Shown here: one piece after another, positions 1-7,642 of the stretch
Numbering within the stretch: the stretch's first letter is position 1
Layout: each line of letters begins with the position of its first letter
Assembly (NCBI GenBank): GCA_050692915.1
Contig: JBOGVU010000044.1
Location: 1-21,876, forward strand
Length of the DNA stretch: 21,876 bases
Reading direction: 5' to 3'
Origin: CALAEC01 sp050692915
GTDB taxonomy: Bacteria > Actinomycetota > UBA4738 > CALAEC01
Translations under genes and position numbers: made by a program
Notes under the pieces: generated by a model
The model's input: only the letters and a program-made list of their open reading frames with translations
What the model was told of the DNA's origin: nothing
Database searches by the model: none

Positions 1-1
1 C

Positions 2-280
2 CGGTACCTCGAGGACGAGGTCCTTCAGGAGAACCCGTTCGAGTCGCTGGACGAGCGGGGCGTCGGCGAGCTGGTCCAGGTCGCCTGCGAGCGGGGCCGG
101 AAGAGCCGGGAGGACATCAAGCTGGGGATCTGCGGGGAGCACGGAGGCGACCCGGCCTCGGTGGCCTTCTTCCACAGGGTCGGCCTGGACTACGTGTCGT
201 GCTCGCCGTACCGGGTGCCGATCGCCCGCCTCTCCGCCGCCCACGCCGCCCTGGGGGAGCGCGAGGAAGCGTCGAAGTAG
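2..280 (+). CDS. ppdK: Pyruvate,phosphate dikinase, C-terminal end (partial)
   Basis: This is the last 92 codons of a gene that begins before the window; the frame is open from base 2 to TAG at 278-280. The translation contains the PPDK C-terminal signature: KLGICGEHGGDP followed by FFHRVGLDYVSCSPYRVPIARL. In the PEP-utilising enzyme family this part of the TIM barrel carries the catalytic cysteine that protonates pyruvate enolate, here in the segment YVSCSPYR. The enzyme interconverts pyruvate + ATP + phosphate and PEP + AMP + PPi in the cytoplasm. The short Glu/Lys-rich tail ends normally. PEP synthase and enzyme I share the fold, but the spacing and the SCSPYRVPIARL string fit PPDK best. 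Confidence 0.9.
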   Translation, partial: RYLEDEVLQENPFESLDERGVGELVQVACERGRKSREDIKLGICGEHGGDPASVAFFHRVGLDYVSCSPYRVPIARLSAAHAALGEREEASK

Positions 281-327
281 GCCGGACCTGCGGTCGTCCC
301 AGAGACGTAGGCCACTCCCACAACCAA

Positions 328-347
328 CATCCCCCGATCGGGGGATG
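328..347. promoter_or_regulatory. Perfect 20-bp palindrome upstream of the M15 peptidase gene
   Basis: A perfect palindrome, two 10-base halves (CATCCCCCGA / TCGGGGGATG), lies in the 156-base gap between ppdK and the next gene. A possible -10 box TATCCT follows at 368-373, so the palindrome would overlap or sit just upstream of the -35 region, where an operator for a dimeric regulator is expected. It has no loop and no T-run, which argues against a terminator. The regulator is unknown. Confidence 0.4.
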
Positions 348-436
348 CGCGGGCCGTCGGCCGAACCTATCCTCCCAACTGACAGGTACCCGGTTTCCCT
401 CCTCCGCCGGGACGGAGCGGAAGGAGGTGAGCCCGG

Positions 437-1006
437 GTGACGCGGAGGTCGACCCTCGGTCGGCGGGTGGTGGTGCTGGGGACGTCGTTGGCTGTCGCGG
501 CGGTGGCCGGGCCGGCCGTGGCCTGGCACTACCACAGGCAGGGCTGGCGGGACCAGCACCGGAACTACCCACCCCGGCCGAACGGGTACGCGCCGATCGT
601 CAGCACGTTCGGCCAGCCCTGCAACAACAACGCCTCCCGGAACGCGCTTCTGTGGCGGGCCGCGGACAACGGGGTGTGGTACACGGTGCGCTTCCACCGG
701 AAGCTCGGTGGGGACGCCTCGTCGAACCTCAACAACGACGTGTACGGCCACATCCAGAACGACCACCTCAGCGGGTACGTCCGCCACGGCATCTACGGCT
801 ATAACTGCCGGGCCATCCGGGGCAGCAATGCCTGGAGCACCCACTCGTGGGGGATCGCGGTCGACGTGAGCTCGGCCGAAGAATGGAACGGGAAGTGCAA
901 CAGCACGGTGAACCGCCACCACGACCATATCTGGCGGAACCACGGATGGATCTGGGGGCTGTCGTGGTGCGACCCCATGCACTTCCAGTACGCGACCGGC
1001 TACTGA
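437..1006 (+). CDS. Secreted M15-family peptidoglycan peptidase
   Basis: A 189-residue exported protein. Residues 1-29 form a signal peptide: an Arg-rich start, a hydrophobic stretch, then AVA before the mature protein. The C-terminal half carries the zinc site of M15 D,D-carboxypeptidase/endolysin-type domains: STHSWGIAVDV (H136, D143) and DPMHFQY (H182). Such enzymes cleave peptide cross-bridges or D-Ala-D-Ala ends in the wall. Four cysteines (62, 124, 154, 178) could form disulfides outside the cell. The GTG start is fixed by a near-perfect ribosome site, AAGGAGGTGA at 421-430, six bases upstream. It heads a close cluster with the two exported proteins that follow. Whether it acts on the cell's own wall or as a weapon cannot be told. 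Confidence 0.8.
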   Translation: MTRRSTLGRRVVVLGTSLAVAAVAGPAVAWHYHRQGWRDQHRNYPPRPNGYAPIVSTFGQPCNNNASRNALLWRAADNGVWYTVRFHRKLGGDASSNLNNDVYGHIQNDHLSGYVRHGIYGYNCRAIRGSNAWSTHSWGIAVDVSSAEEWNGKCNSTVNRHHDHIWRNHGWIWGLSWCDPMHFQYATGY

Positions 1007-1019
1007 AGGAGGAACGGCG

Positions 1020-1529
1020 ATGAACATGACGACGAAGATCGTGGCGGCGATCGCCGTGCTCGCGGCCACGGGGGCCGTGGCGGCCGTGGCAGCCTCGGTG
1101 CCGGGACGCCAGCCGGTGCCGCAGGCGCTCCGGGACGCCTCGGTGCCGAGGCTGGCCGAGGACCGGGGCGCGGGGGAGCGGCTCCTCCTGGTGGTGGGGG
1201 GATCCTTCACCACCCGGGCCGAGGCCGAGCTGGCCAACGAGGCCATCCGGATCGGGGACCTCCAGGGGTTCTACGTGGCCCCGACCGACCAGTTTGTGGG
1301 CCTGGACCGGGTGCTCGGCGAGGCCGACGCGGAGTTCGTCTTGGTCTCGGCGTTCCGAACGGGGCGAGGCGCAACGGAGTTCCTGGACCTGGTTCGTAGC
1401 GCCGGGGCGGCCGGGTTCATCACCCCCCGGCTCCAGAACCTGGGCTTCGAGTACGTGGGGCTCGGGCAGGAGGCGGACCCGGACGGGAGCGGCCCGCTCA
1501 CGGAGCCCATCCCGGGGCTCACCACGTGA
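1020..1529 (+). CDS. Exported protein of unknown function
   Basis: A 169-residue protein with a short cytoplasmic start and one hydrophobic Ala/Val-rich segment (about residues 5-27) that could be a signal peptide or an anchor. I recognise no family with confidence. The region after LLLVVGGSFTTRAEAELA alternates short strands and helices in a way loosely like SPOR domains, which bind denuded glycan strands; this is only a resemblance. The ATG lies seven bases after AAGGAGG (1006-1012). The gene follows the M15 peptidase stop by 13 bases, and its own stop overlaps the next GTG (GTGA at 1526-1529), so the three genes are probably co-transcribed and translationally coupled as an envelope cluster. 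Confidence 0.7.
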   Translation: MNMTTKIVAAIAVLAATGAVAAVAASVPGRQPVPQALRDASVPRLAEDRGAGERLLLVVGGSFTTRAEAELANEAIRIGDLQGFYVAPTDQFVGLDRVLGEADAEFVLVSAFRTGRGATEFLDLVRSAGAAGFITPRLQNLGFEYVGLGQEADPDGSGPLTEPIPGLTT

Positions 1530-2293
1530 AGCGGACGGCGGTCGCGGCCCTGGCCGCGGCGGTCCTGGGCGCGGGATGCACCGACGACCGGACCACCCGG
1601 CCGACCCCGACCGCCGGCACCCCCCGATGCGAGAACCCTCCGGGCCGGGGCCCGGAGGGGTTCACCCTGAAGCGCTCCAGGGAGTTCGACGAGGGCGACC
1701 GGGTGGCCACCCGGCTGGACTACCTGGACCCCGAGGGACGGAGGCTCGTGTACCTCCTGGGCCTGTCCGGGGGGATCGGCGAGGGGCTGCCGCTGCTGGC
1801 CCGGACCACCCTCCCCGGGGGCCAGGCCGGCCGGTTCCTGGGGCGGGGCGAGGCATGGATGCTCGTGTGGGAGGACCCGTTCCCGTGCCCCCAGATGGCG
1901 GTGGTGGGGAATGGCTTCGAGCGGGAGGACTTCGTGCGGCTACTGTCGGCGGCCGGGCTCGTCCGCCCCTCGGAGACGAGCTCGCTGGTGGACCAGGCGC
2001 TGACCGAGTGGGTGGCCGCGTTCCACACCGCCACCGACCTGGACGAGCTCGACGACGACACCGACGCGCTGATGGAGGTGGCGCCGCGGAGCCTCATCGT
2101 CGGCCCGGTTGGGTGCCACCAGGGCCTGGCCGAGGCGCTGGGCGTCCCCGAGGTCGAGACCTACTTCAGCGGCGTGGTTGCCGGGACCCAGGAGGCGCTG
2201 GACCGGGCCGTGGCCCGAGTCGCGCGGCATCCGCTGTTCCAGGATGGGCCGGAGTTCGCCGGCGAGATGGTGGTGCTCTGTCTGGGCGACTGA
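1526..2293 (+). CDS. Putative lipoprotein of unknown function
   Basis: A 255-residue protein. The N-terminus MKRTAVAALAAAVLGAGC looks like a lipoprotein signal with Cys18 as the acylated residue; the -3 residue is Gly instead of the usual Leu, so the lipobox is imperfect. After a Pro/Thr-rich linker come two halves. The first (about 35-145) is beta-rich with the string LVYLLGLSGGIGEG and two close cysteines (C33 region and the PCPQM segment). The second (about 155-255) is more helical and acidic. I do not recognise a domain. The GTG start overlaps the preceding stop by four bases, which supports the start and coupling to the upstream exported protein. Membrane anchoring outside the cell is inferred from the signal. 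Confidence 0.7.
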   Translation: MKRTAVAALAAAVLGAGCTDDRTTRPTPTAGTPRCENPPGRGPEGFTLKRSREFDEGDRVATRLDYLDPEGRRLVYLLGLSGGIGEGLPLLARTTLPGGQAGRFLGRGEAWMLVWEDPFPCPQMAVVGNGFEREDFVRLLSAAGLVRPSETSSLVDQALTEWVAAFHTATDLDELDDDTDALMEVAPRSLIVGPVGCHQGLAEALGVPEVETYFSGVVAGTQEALDRAVARVARHPLFQDGPEFAGEMVVLCLGD

Positions 2294-2309
2294 GACCGGC
2301 CGCCGGTGC

Positions 2310-2315
2310 TAGATT
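2310..2315 (+). promoter_or_regulatory. -10 box for a leaderless ydcF-like transcript
   Basis: TAGATT preceded by TGC (extended -10 form) lies seven bases before the GTG at 2323, so transcription should begin at or near the start codon. Eleven bases (CCGGTGCTAGA) are identical to those before dgt at 2947-2958. No good -35 is visible, as often seen with extended -10 promoters. Confidence 0.55.
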
Positions 2316-2322
2316 GGGTCGC

Positions 2323-2931
2323 GTGGGTAGCCGGCCGCGACACCGCGGCTTACTTGTCGCGCTGGTCGTCCTCGGGCTCGTCCTCCTCCCCATCCTCGCC
2401 AGCGCGGCGGCCGTGTGGGGGGCCGCGCACACCGACGAGGCCAGCGCGGTCGATCGAGCCGACGTGATCCTGGTGCTGGGCGCGGCCCAGTACGGCGGCG
2501 AGCCCTCGCCGATCTTCCGGGGACGTCTGGACCACGGCGCGCTCCTGTACGAAGGGGGCTTCTCGGACCGGATCATGGTCCTGGGGGCCCGGCAGCGCGG
2601 CGACGAGTTCACCGAGGCCGAGGCCGGTGCCTCCTACCTGTTGGGCCAGGGCATCCCGTCCGAGGCCCTGCACATCTCGCCCCTGGGCTCCACCACGTTC
2701 GAGAGCCTCCGGGGGGCGGCCCGGGAGATGCGAGAGCTCGGCCTGGAGAGCGCGTTCCTGGTGTCCGACCCGTGGCATAACCTGCGGATCAGGCGGATGG
2801 CCCGGGACCTGGGCATCGAGGGCTACGCTTCGGCGACGTGGCACTCCGCGGCGCGGAGCCAGTCGACGCGGCTGCAGGGTTACGCCCGGGAGACCTTCGC
2901 GTACCTCTACTACCGGGTGTTCGGAGCATGA
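2323..2931 (+). CDS. YdcF-like DUF218 membrane protein
   Basis: A 202-residue protein with one N-terminal transmembrane helix (about residues 9-31, LLVALVVLGLVLLPILASAA) and a DUF218/YdcF domain. Family features seen are ADVILVLGAAQYGGEPSPIFRGRLDHG, a mid-domain EAEAGASYLLGQGIP segment, and FLVSDPWHNLRIRRM near the end. Relatives include YdcF, SanA and ElyC, linked to envelope integrity; the exact reaction is unsettled. I place the start at GTG 2323 and not at upstream in-frame codons for three reasons: a hydrophobic anchor follows at once, the upstream frame belongs to the lipoprotein gene, and a -10 box sits seven bases before it (leaderless). It stands alone between the lipoprotein gene and dgt. 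Confidence 0.8.
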   Translation: MGSRPRHRGLLVALVVLGLVLLPILASAAAVWGAAHTDEASAVDRADVILVLGAAQYGGEPSPIFRGRLDHGALLYEGGFSDRIMVLGARQRGDEFTEAEAGASYLLGQGIPSEALHISPLGSTTFESLRGAAREMRELGLESAFLVSDPWHNLRIRRMARDLGIEGYASATWHSAARSQSTRLQGYARETFAYLYYRVFGA

Positions 2932-2954
2932 CGGGCGCACTCCGACCCCGGTGC

Positions 2955-2960
2955 TAGACT
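2955..2960 (+). promoter_or_regulatory. -10 box for a leaderless dgt transcript
   Basis: TAGACT within TGCTAGACT (extended -10) is eight bases before the ATG at 2969. It shares CCGGTGCTAGA with the promoter at 2310. This would be the main promoter of the dgt-dnaG-rpoD operon. Confidence 0.6.
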
Positions 2961-2968
2961 CGCCGCCG

Positions 2969-3979
2969 ATGGGGGGGGTGGTCACGATCCGCGAGCGTCA
3001 GGAGGCGCTCGAACGCGACACGCTCTCCGACCGGGCCTCGCTGTCAGCGGCGTCGAAGGGCCGGGAGCGCGACGAGCCGCCGCATCCCATGCGCACGGCG
3101 TTCCAGCGCGACCGCGACCGCATCGTCCATTCGAAAGCGTTCCGCCGTCTGAAGCACAAGACCCAGGTCTTCATCGCCCCCGAGGGCGACCACTACCGGG
3201 TCCGGCTCACACACACGCTGGAGGTCTCCCAGATCGCCCGTACCATGGCCCGGGCCCTCCGGCTGAACGAGGACCTGACCGAGGCCATCGCCCTGGGGCA
3301 CGACCTCGGCCACACGCCGTTCGGCCACCTCGGGGAGCAGGCCCTGAGCCCGTTCCTGGGACGGCCGTTCCGCCACAGCGAGCAGAGCCTCCGGGTGGTG
3401 GATCACCTCGAGCGTGACGGGCGGGGCCTGAACCTCACCTGGGAGGTTCGGGACGGCATCGTCAACCACACCTGGGCCATGCCGGAGCCCTCCACGATGG
3501 AGGCCGGGGTAGTCCGGTTCGCCGACCGCCTCGGCTACGTCAACCACGACATCGACGACGCCATCCGGGCGGGCCTGATCACCGAGGCCGACCTCCCCCT
3601 CGAGGTGACCGAGGTGCTGGGGCACACCCACGGCCGGCGGATCGAGACCCTGGTCACCGACATCGTCGAGACGACCGGCGACGGTCCCGAGGTGCGGATG
3701 TCCGATCCCGTGTTCGAGGCACTCGACCGGCTCCGGGACTTCATGTTCGAGCGCGTGTACCTCCGGGAGGAGTCCGCCCGAGAGCAGGACAAGGCCATCG
3801 GGGTCATCCGGGCTCTGTTCTCTCACTACCTCGAGCACCCCGAGGAGGTCCCCGAGGAGTACGCGGGCGCTCCGGGGACCGACGCCGACCGGGTGGCCGA
3901 CTACATCGCCGGGATGACCGACAGGTTCGCGCTCACCACGTACGAGCGGCTCTTCCTTCCTCAAGCTTGGATGCTATAG
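2969..3979 (+). CDS. dgt: Deoxyguanosinetriphosphate triphosphohydrolase-like HD protein
   Basis: A 336-residue HD-domain dNTP triphosphohydrolase, which splits dNTPs to deoxynucleosides and triphosphate in the cytoplasm. Seen in order: HSKAFRRLKHKTQVF (about 54-68), THTLEVSQIAR with metal-ligand His82, and the HD motif ALGHDLGHTPFGHLGE (H111, D112, with H115 and H120). Further on come FADRLGYVNHDIDD (later Asp ligand) and the C-terminal YIAGMTDRFALTTYERLF typical of the family. Length matches the shorter bacterial dGTPase-like class. The ATG is chosen because a -10 box lies eight bases upstream and no ribosome site is present (leaderless). It is followed by dnaG after three bases, the classic neighbourhood in Actinobacteria. 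The true substrate range cannot be read from sequence. Confidence 0.9.
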   Translation: MGGVVTIRERQEALERDTLSDRASLSAASKGRERDEPPHPMRTAFQRDRDRIVHSKAFRRLKHKTQVFIAPEGDHYRVRLTHTLEVSQIARTMARALRLNEDLTEAIALGHDLGHTPFGHLGEQALSPFLGRPFRHSEQSLRVVDHLERDGRGLNLTWEVRDGIVNHTWAMPEPSTMEAGVVRFADRLGYVNHDIDDAIRAGLITEADLPLEVTEVLGHTHGRRIETLVTDIVETTGDGPEVRMSDPVFEALDRLRDFMFERVYLREESAREQDKAIGVIRALFSHYLEHPEEVPEEYAGAPGTDADRVADYIAGMTDRFALTTYERLFLPQAWML

Positions 3980-3982
3980 GCG

Positions 3983-5770
3983 GTGAGGATCCGGGACGAC
4001 GACAAGGAGCTGGTCCGGCAGCGGACCGACCTGGTCCGGCTGGTCCAGCAGTACGTCGCGCTCAAGAAGGCCGGGGCCGACCGGTTCGTGGGGCTGTGCC
4101 CGTTCCACACCGAGAAGACACCGTCGTTCGGCGTCAGCCCCAGCAAGGGGATGTACTACTGCCACGGCTGTGGCCGGGGCGGCGACGCGTTCCGGTTCAT
4201 CCAAGATATCGAGGGCCTGGAGTTCGTCGAGGGCGTGGAGCGGCTGGCCGCCCACGCCGGGGTCACGCTCCGCTACGAGGGGGTCTCGCCGGGCCAGCGC
4301 CGGCAGGCGTCCCGGCGGCAGGCCCTCCACCGGGCCACCGCCATGGCCGCGGACCTGTACCGGCGGATGCTGCTCGAGGGCCGGGAGGCCGAGGCCGCCC
4401 GCCGTTACATCGAGGAGCGGGGGATCAGCCGGCAGTCGGTGGAGACGTTCGGGATCGGGTTCGCCCCCGGCTACCCCGACTTCCTGCTCCGGCGGATGGC
4501 CCGAGAGTTCTCGCCTGAGATCCTGGTCGAGGCCGGCCTGGCCGCCAAGGACAATCGGGGAGGCGTCCGGGACCGGTTCCGGACCCGGATCATGTTCCCC
4601 ATCCACGACCTGTCCGGGAACGCGGTGGGGTTCGGCGCCCGGCTCCTCGAGGGTGACGGGCCCAAGTACCTGAACTCCCCGGAGACGCCGATCTACCGGA
4701 AGGGCGAGCTGCTGTACAACCTCAACCGGGCCAAGGGTGAGGTGACCAAGGCCGGGCGGGCCTTCGTGGTCGAGGGGTACACCGACGTGATCGCCCTCCA
4801 CCAGGCCGGAATCCCGCTGGCGGTGGCCACGTGCGGGACCGCGCTCGGGGAGGGTCACTTCCGGGTGCTTTCCCGGTTCTCCAGGACCGCGGTGCTGTGC
4901 TTCGACGCCGACGAGGCCGGGGCCAGGGCCGCCGAGCGGGCCCACGGCCTGTTCGAGCGGTTCGCCCTGGACGTCTCGGTGCTGATCCTGCCGGAGGGCC
5001 AGGATCCGGCGGACTTCGTCACCCGGGAGGGGGCCGAGGCCTTCGACCGGCTCGCCGACGGGGCGGATCCGCTCGTCGACTACATGCTGCAACGGGCCGT
5101 GCGGGGGGAGGCCCTGGACACCCCGGAGGGCAAGGCCCGGGCGGTCCGGGCGGCGCTCCCGATCGTGGTCGGGCTGAACGACCCGGTCCTCCGGGGCCAG
5201 TACGCCGGGCGGCTGGCCGATCTCGTGGGAGTGAGCCCGACCGACATATCGCTGGAGCTCGACGGTGCTGAGGGGCCAGGGCGTCAGGGCCCAGGCCCCG
5301 GGGAGGAGGCCGGCCGGCCGGTCGAGGTGCGCACGCCCGCCCGGGAGGTGGAGAAAGAGGCACTGAAGGTCCTGGCCCAGGTTCCCGATATCGGTAGTAG
5401 ACATGCCGACCACATCTCCGAAGAGCACTTCACCACCGAGCGCTACCGCAAGGCCTGGGCCCTCCTCGAAGAAGCACCCGGCGACCCGGCGGCCCTGGCC
5501 GACCGCGCCGGAGCGCGGGGCCAGGCCGAGCTGATCGCCGAGCTGACCCTGGAGCCCCTGAAGGGGGAGCCCACGGCCGCATACGCGGAGCGGCTGTTCG
5601 CCCGCCTGGAGGAACTGAGGCTTCGGCGCGAGGTTGATACCATGAAGAAGCGCCTTGAAACCCTCAATCCGGTGAAGGAACCGGACACCTTCGACGAGCT
5701 GTTCAAGCAGCTGGCTGACGTGACCGGCCGGTGGCGTGACGCGCGCACCCGGGCGGGGGAGGGAGCCTAG
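3983..5770 (+). CDS. dnaG: DNA primase
   Basis: A 595-residue DnaG that makes RNA primers at the replication fork with DnaB helicase. The N-terminal CHC2 zinc finger is intact: C39-P-F-H42 and C60-x2-C63 (LCPFH, YYCHGCGRGGDAF). The core contains the RNA-polymerase-like and Toprim parts: VVEGYTDVIALHQAG (catalytic Glu264), ATCGTALGEGH, and the metal-binding FDADEAG (D308, D310). The C-terminal helicase-binding part (about 450-595) is helical and includes EEHFTTERYRKAWALLEE, as in other primases. The GTG start lies three bases after the dgt stop, and the TAG stop directly abuts the rpoD GTG, so the three genes form one operon. Confidence 0.95.
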   Translation: MRIRDDDKELVRQRTDLVRLVQQYVALKKAGADRFVGLCPFHTEKTPSFGVSPSKGMYYCHGCGRGGDAFRFIQDIEGLEFVEGVERLAAHAGVTLRYEGVSPGQRRQASRRQALHRATAMAADLYRRMLLEGREAEAARRYIEERGISRQSVETFGIGFAPGYPDFLLRRMAREFSPEILVEAGLAAKDNRGGVRDRFRTRIMFPIHDLSGNAVGFGARLLEGDGPKYLNSPETPIYRKGELLYNLNRAKGEVTKAGRAFVVEGYTDVIALHQAGIPLAVATCGTALGEGHFRVLSRFSRTAVLCFDADEAGARAAERAHGLFERFALDVSVLILPEGQDPADFVTREGAEAFDRLADGADPLVDYMLQRAVRGEALDTPEGKARAVRAALPIVVGLNDPVLRGQYAGRLADLVGVSPTDISLELDGAEGPGRQGPGPGEEAGRPVEVRTPAREVEKEALKVLAQVPDIGSRHADHISEEHFTTERYRKAWALLEEAPGDPAALADRAGARGQAELIAELTLEPLKGEPTAAYAERLFARLEELRLRREVDTMKKRLETLNPVKEPDTFDELFKQLADVTGRWRDARTRAGEGA

Positions 5771-7078
5771 GTGGCTGAGGTCATCAAGGACCCGATCCTG
5801 GAGGAGGCCAAGGAGCTCATCGTGGCCCGGGGTCGAGAGCGCGGCTTCGTCACCAGCGAGGACCTGGTCGAGGGCCTCCCGGTCGAGGACATCAGCCCCG
5901 AGCAGGTCGAGGAGTTCCTCACCCAGATCGAGGAGCACCTCCGGGAGCAGGGCATCGAGGTCATCGAGGTTCCCGGCGAGGACCTGGAGGACGCGGCCCC
6001 GACGACCTCGCGGGACGAGGACGTCCTCAAGGCCCCCACGAACGACCCCGTCCGGATGTACCTCAAGGAGATCGGCAAGGTCCCCCTGCTCACCGCGGCC
6101 CAGGAAGTCGACTTCGCCATGCGCATCGAGGCCGGCGAGATGGCCACCGCGCTGACCCGGCACATCGAGGACAACGGACGGGTCGACGGGAAGCAGCTGG
6201 CTCGAGTGGTCGAGTTCGTGCCCAAGATCCGCCAGCACCAGCTGGACAAGTTCGCACGGGTCGAGGGCATCGGCCGGGAGACCGTCACGAAGTCGTGGCG
6301 GGCTCGGACCCGGGAGCAGACCGACGACTTCCTCCACAAGGTGGAGCGGGACGGCCAGCTGGCCAAGAAGAAGCTGATCGAGGCGAACCTCCGGCTGGTG
6401 GTGTCGATCGCCAAGCGGTACGTGGGCCGGGGGATGCTGTTCCTCGACCTGATCCAGGAGGGGAACCTCGGCCTGATCCGGGCCGTGGAGAAGTTCGACT
6501 ACTCGAAGGGGTTCAAGTTCTCCACCTACGCCACGTGGTGGATCCGCCAGGCCATCACCCGGGCCATCGCCGACCAGGCCCGGACCATCCGGATCCCCGT
6601 GCACATGGTGGAGACGATCAACAAGCTGGTCCGGATCCAGCGCCAGCTGCTTCAGGACCTCGGCCGGGAGCCCTTGCCGGAGGAGATCGGCGGCCAGATG
6701 GGCATCGCCGCGGAGAAGGTTCGGGAGATCCTGAAGGTCTCCCAGGAGCCGGTGTCCCTGGAGACCCCGATCGGCGAGGAGGAGGACTCACACCTCGGCG
6801 ACTTCATCGAGGACTCCGAGGCGGTCGTGCCGATCGACGCGGCCTCCTTCATCCTCCTCCAGGAACAACTCGAGTCGGTCCTCCACACGCTCTCGGAGCG
6901 GGAGAAGAAGGTGATCCAGCTCCGGTTCGGCCTGGTGGACGGGCACCCCAGGACCCTCGAGGAGGTCGGCCGGGAGTTCGGCGTGACCCGGGAGCGGATC
7001 CGCCAGATCGAGTCGAAGACGCTGTCCAAGCTCCGCCACCCCTCCAGGTCCCAGAAGCTCCGGGACTACCTCGAGTAG
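5771..7078 (+). CDS. rpoD: Primary RNA polymerase sigma factor RpoD/SigA
   Basis: A 435-residue group 1 sigma-70 factor. An N-terminal region 1.1-like acidic domain (about 1-75, with FVTSEDLVEGLPVEDISPEQVEE split over it) precedes region 1.2 (DPVRMYLKEIGKVPLLTA, from about residue 95). Region 2 has RLVVSIAKRYVGRG, GLIRAVEKFDYSKG and the -10 recognition helix FSTYATWWIRQAITRAI. Region 3 starts at RTIRIPVHMVE, and region 4.2, the -35 reader, is TLEEVGREFGVTRERIRQIE. The GTG begins on the base after the dnaG stop, with a GA-rich stretch (GGGGGAGGGAG, 5756-5766) as ribosome site. It is the third gene of the macromolecular-synthesis operon. A second, shorter homologue is at 20307-21365. Confidence 0.95.
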   Translation: MAEVIKDPILEEAKELIVARGRERGFVTSEDLVEGLPVEDISPEQVEEFLTQIEEHLREQGIEVIEVPGEDLEDAAPTTSRDEDVLKAPTNDPVRMYLKEIGKVPLLTAAQEVDFAMRIEAGEMATALTRHIEDNGRVDGKQLARVVEFVPKIRQHQLDKFARVEGIGRETVTKSWRARTREQTDDFLHKVERDGQLAKKKLIEANLRLVVSIAKRYVGRGMLFLDLIQEGNLGLIRAVEKFDYSKGFKFSTYATWWIRQAITRAIADQARTIRIPVHMVETINKLVRIQRQLLQDLGREPLPEEIGGQMGIAAEKVREILKVSQEPVSLETPIGEEEDSHLGDFIEDSEAVVPIDAASFILLQEQLESVLHTLSEREKKVIQLRFGLVDGHPRTLEEVGREFGVTRERIRQIESKTLSKLRHPSRSQKLRDYLE

Positions 7079-7089
7079 CCTCGTCCGGC

Positions 7090-7116
7090 TCAACCCCTCG
7101 GCCGATCGGCCGATGC
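7090..7116 (+). promoter_or_regulatory. Palindrome and possible sigma-28/WhiG-type promoter before the pilin gene
   Basis: A perfect 16-bp palindrome (TCGGCCGA / TCGGCCGA) spans 7098-7113. The same stretch can be read as TCAA (7090-7093), 15-base spacer, GCCGATGC (7109-7116), close to the FliA/WhiG consensus TAAA-N15-GCCGATAA. Its position would start transcription at about the pilin ATG (7124). It could instead be a terminator for rpoD, but no T-run follows. Confidence 0.35.
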
Positions 7117-7123
7117 TCGTGCC

Positions 7124-7603
7124 ATGAGATGTGCGTCGCGGGACGAGCGAGGCTTCACCCTGGTGGAGCTGATGGTGGTGATCCTGATCATCGCCGTCCT
7201 GATCGCCATCGCCATCCCCATCCCCACGTTCATGGGCTTCCGCCGCCGGGCGGACGATGTCGCCGCCAAGGGCGGAGCCAACGTGGCCATCAAGGTGGCC
7301 AAGAGCCTGACGGACGAGGATTCCTACGCGCCGGTGACCCTCGGGGCGCTCTCAGCGACGGAGCCCAGCCTCACCTTCGTGCTCGGCTCCTCCCAGAGCA
7401 CGGGGCCCTCGGTGGTGAGCCAGGAGGTCCCGGACCCGCTCCAGCGGACCTTCGTCCTCGCCGTGTACAGCCGGTCCCGGACCTGCTTCTTCGTCAGGGA
7501 TGACATCACCGCCGCGACCACGTTCGGCGTCCTCCTCGACGTGCCCGTGACGGACTGCCACGCGGACAACGCCGGCGCGGTGGCCTTCGGGCCGGCCTGG
7601 TAG
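7124..7603 (+). CDS. Type IV pilin-like protein with prepilin leader
   Basis: A 159-residue prepilin. The class III signal is clear: a short basic leader ending in Gly10, then F-T-L-V-E with Glu at +5 of the mature protein, then a 20-residue hydrophobic helix (LMVVILIIAVLIAIAIPIP). A prepilin peptidase would cleave after Gly10 and N-methylate Phe. The C-terminal globular part is short and beta-like, with a cysteine pair (RTCFF and TDCHAD) that could close the usual pilin disulfide loop. No pilus assembly genes are in the window, so this is an orphan pilin or pseudopilin; its role (adhesion, uptake, secretion) is open. A possible sigma-28-like promoter abuts the start, and no ribosome site is visible, consistent with a leaderless message. 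Confidence 0.85.
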   Translation: MRCASRDERGFTLVELMVVILIIAVLIAIAIPIPTFMGFRRRADDVAAKGGANVAIKVAKSLTDEDSYAPVTLGALSATEPSLTFVLGSSQSTGPSVVSQEVPDPLQRTFVLAVYSRSRTCFFVRDDITAATTFGVLLDVPVTDCHADNAGAVAFGPAW

Positions 7604-7612
7604 GGCGACTGT

Positions 7613-7618
7613 TAGACT
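7613..7618 (+). promoter_or_regulatory. -10 box of tRNA-Asn
   Basis: TAGACT, preceded by TGT (extended -10, TGTTAGACT), lies ten bases after the pilin stop and 24 bases before the mature tRNA. The same hexamer precedes dgt and, on the other strand, the ABM gene at 18464. Confidence 0.55.
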
Positions 7619-7622
7619 GATC

Positions 7623-7640
7623 GCGGACCACTCGGTCCGC
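7623..7640 (+). other. Hairpin in the tRNA-Asn 5' leader
   Basis: GCGGACC (7623-7629), loop ACTC, GGTCCGC (7634-7640): a perfect seven-pair stem ending two bases before the tRNA. It would be in the precursor leader if transcription starts near 7624, and could act in RNase P processing. Confidence 0.4.
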
Positions 7641-7642
7641 GT

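Noticed and set aside
3974..6604. An 876-codon open frame on the minus strand opposite dnaG and rpoD
   Set aside because: It is a mirror of two clear genes in very GC-rich DNA. Its composition (Leu, Asp, Gly, Pro, His) is typical of antisense frames and it has no domain.
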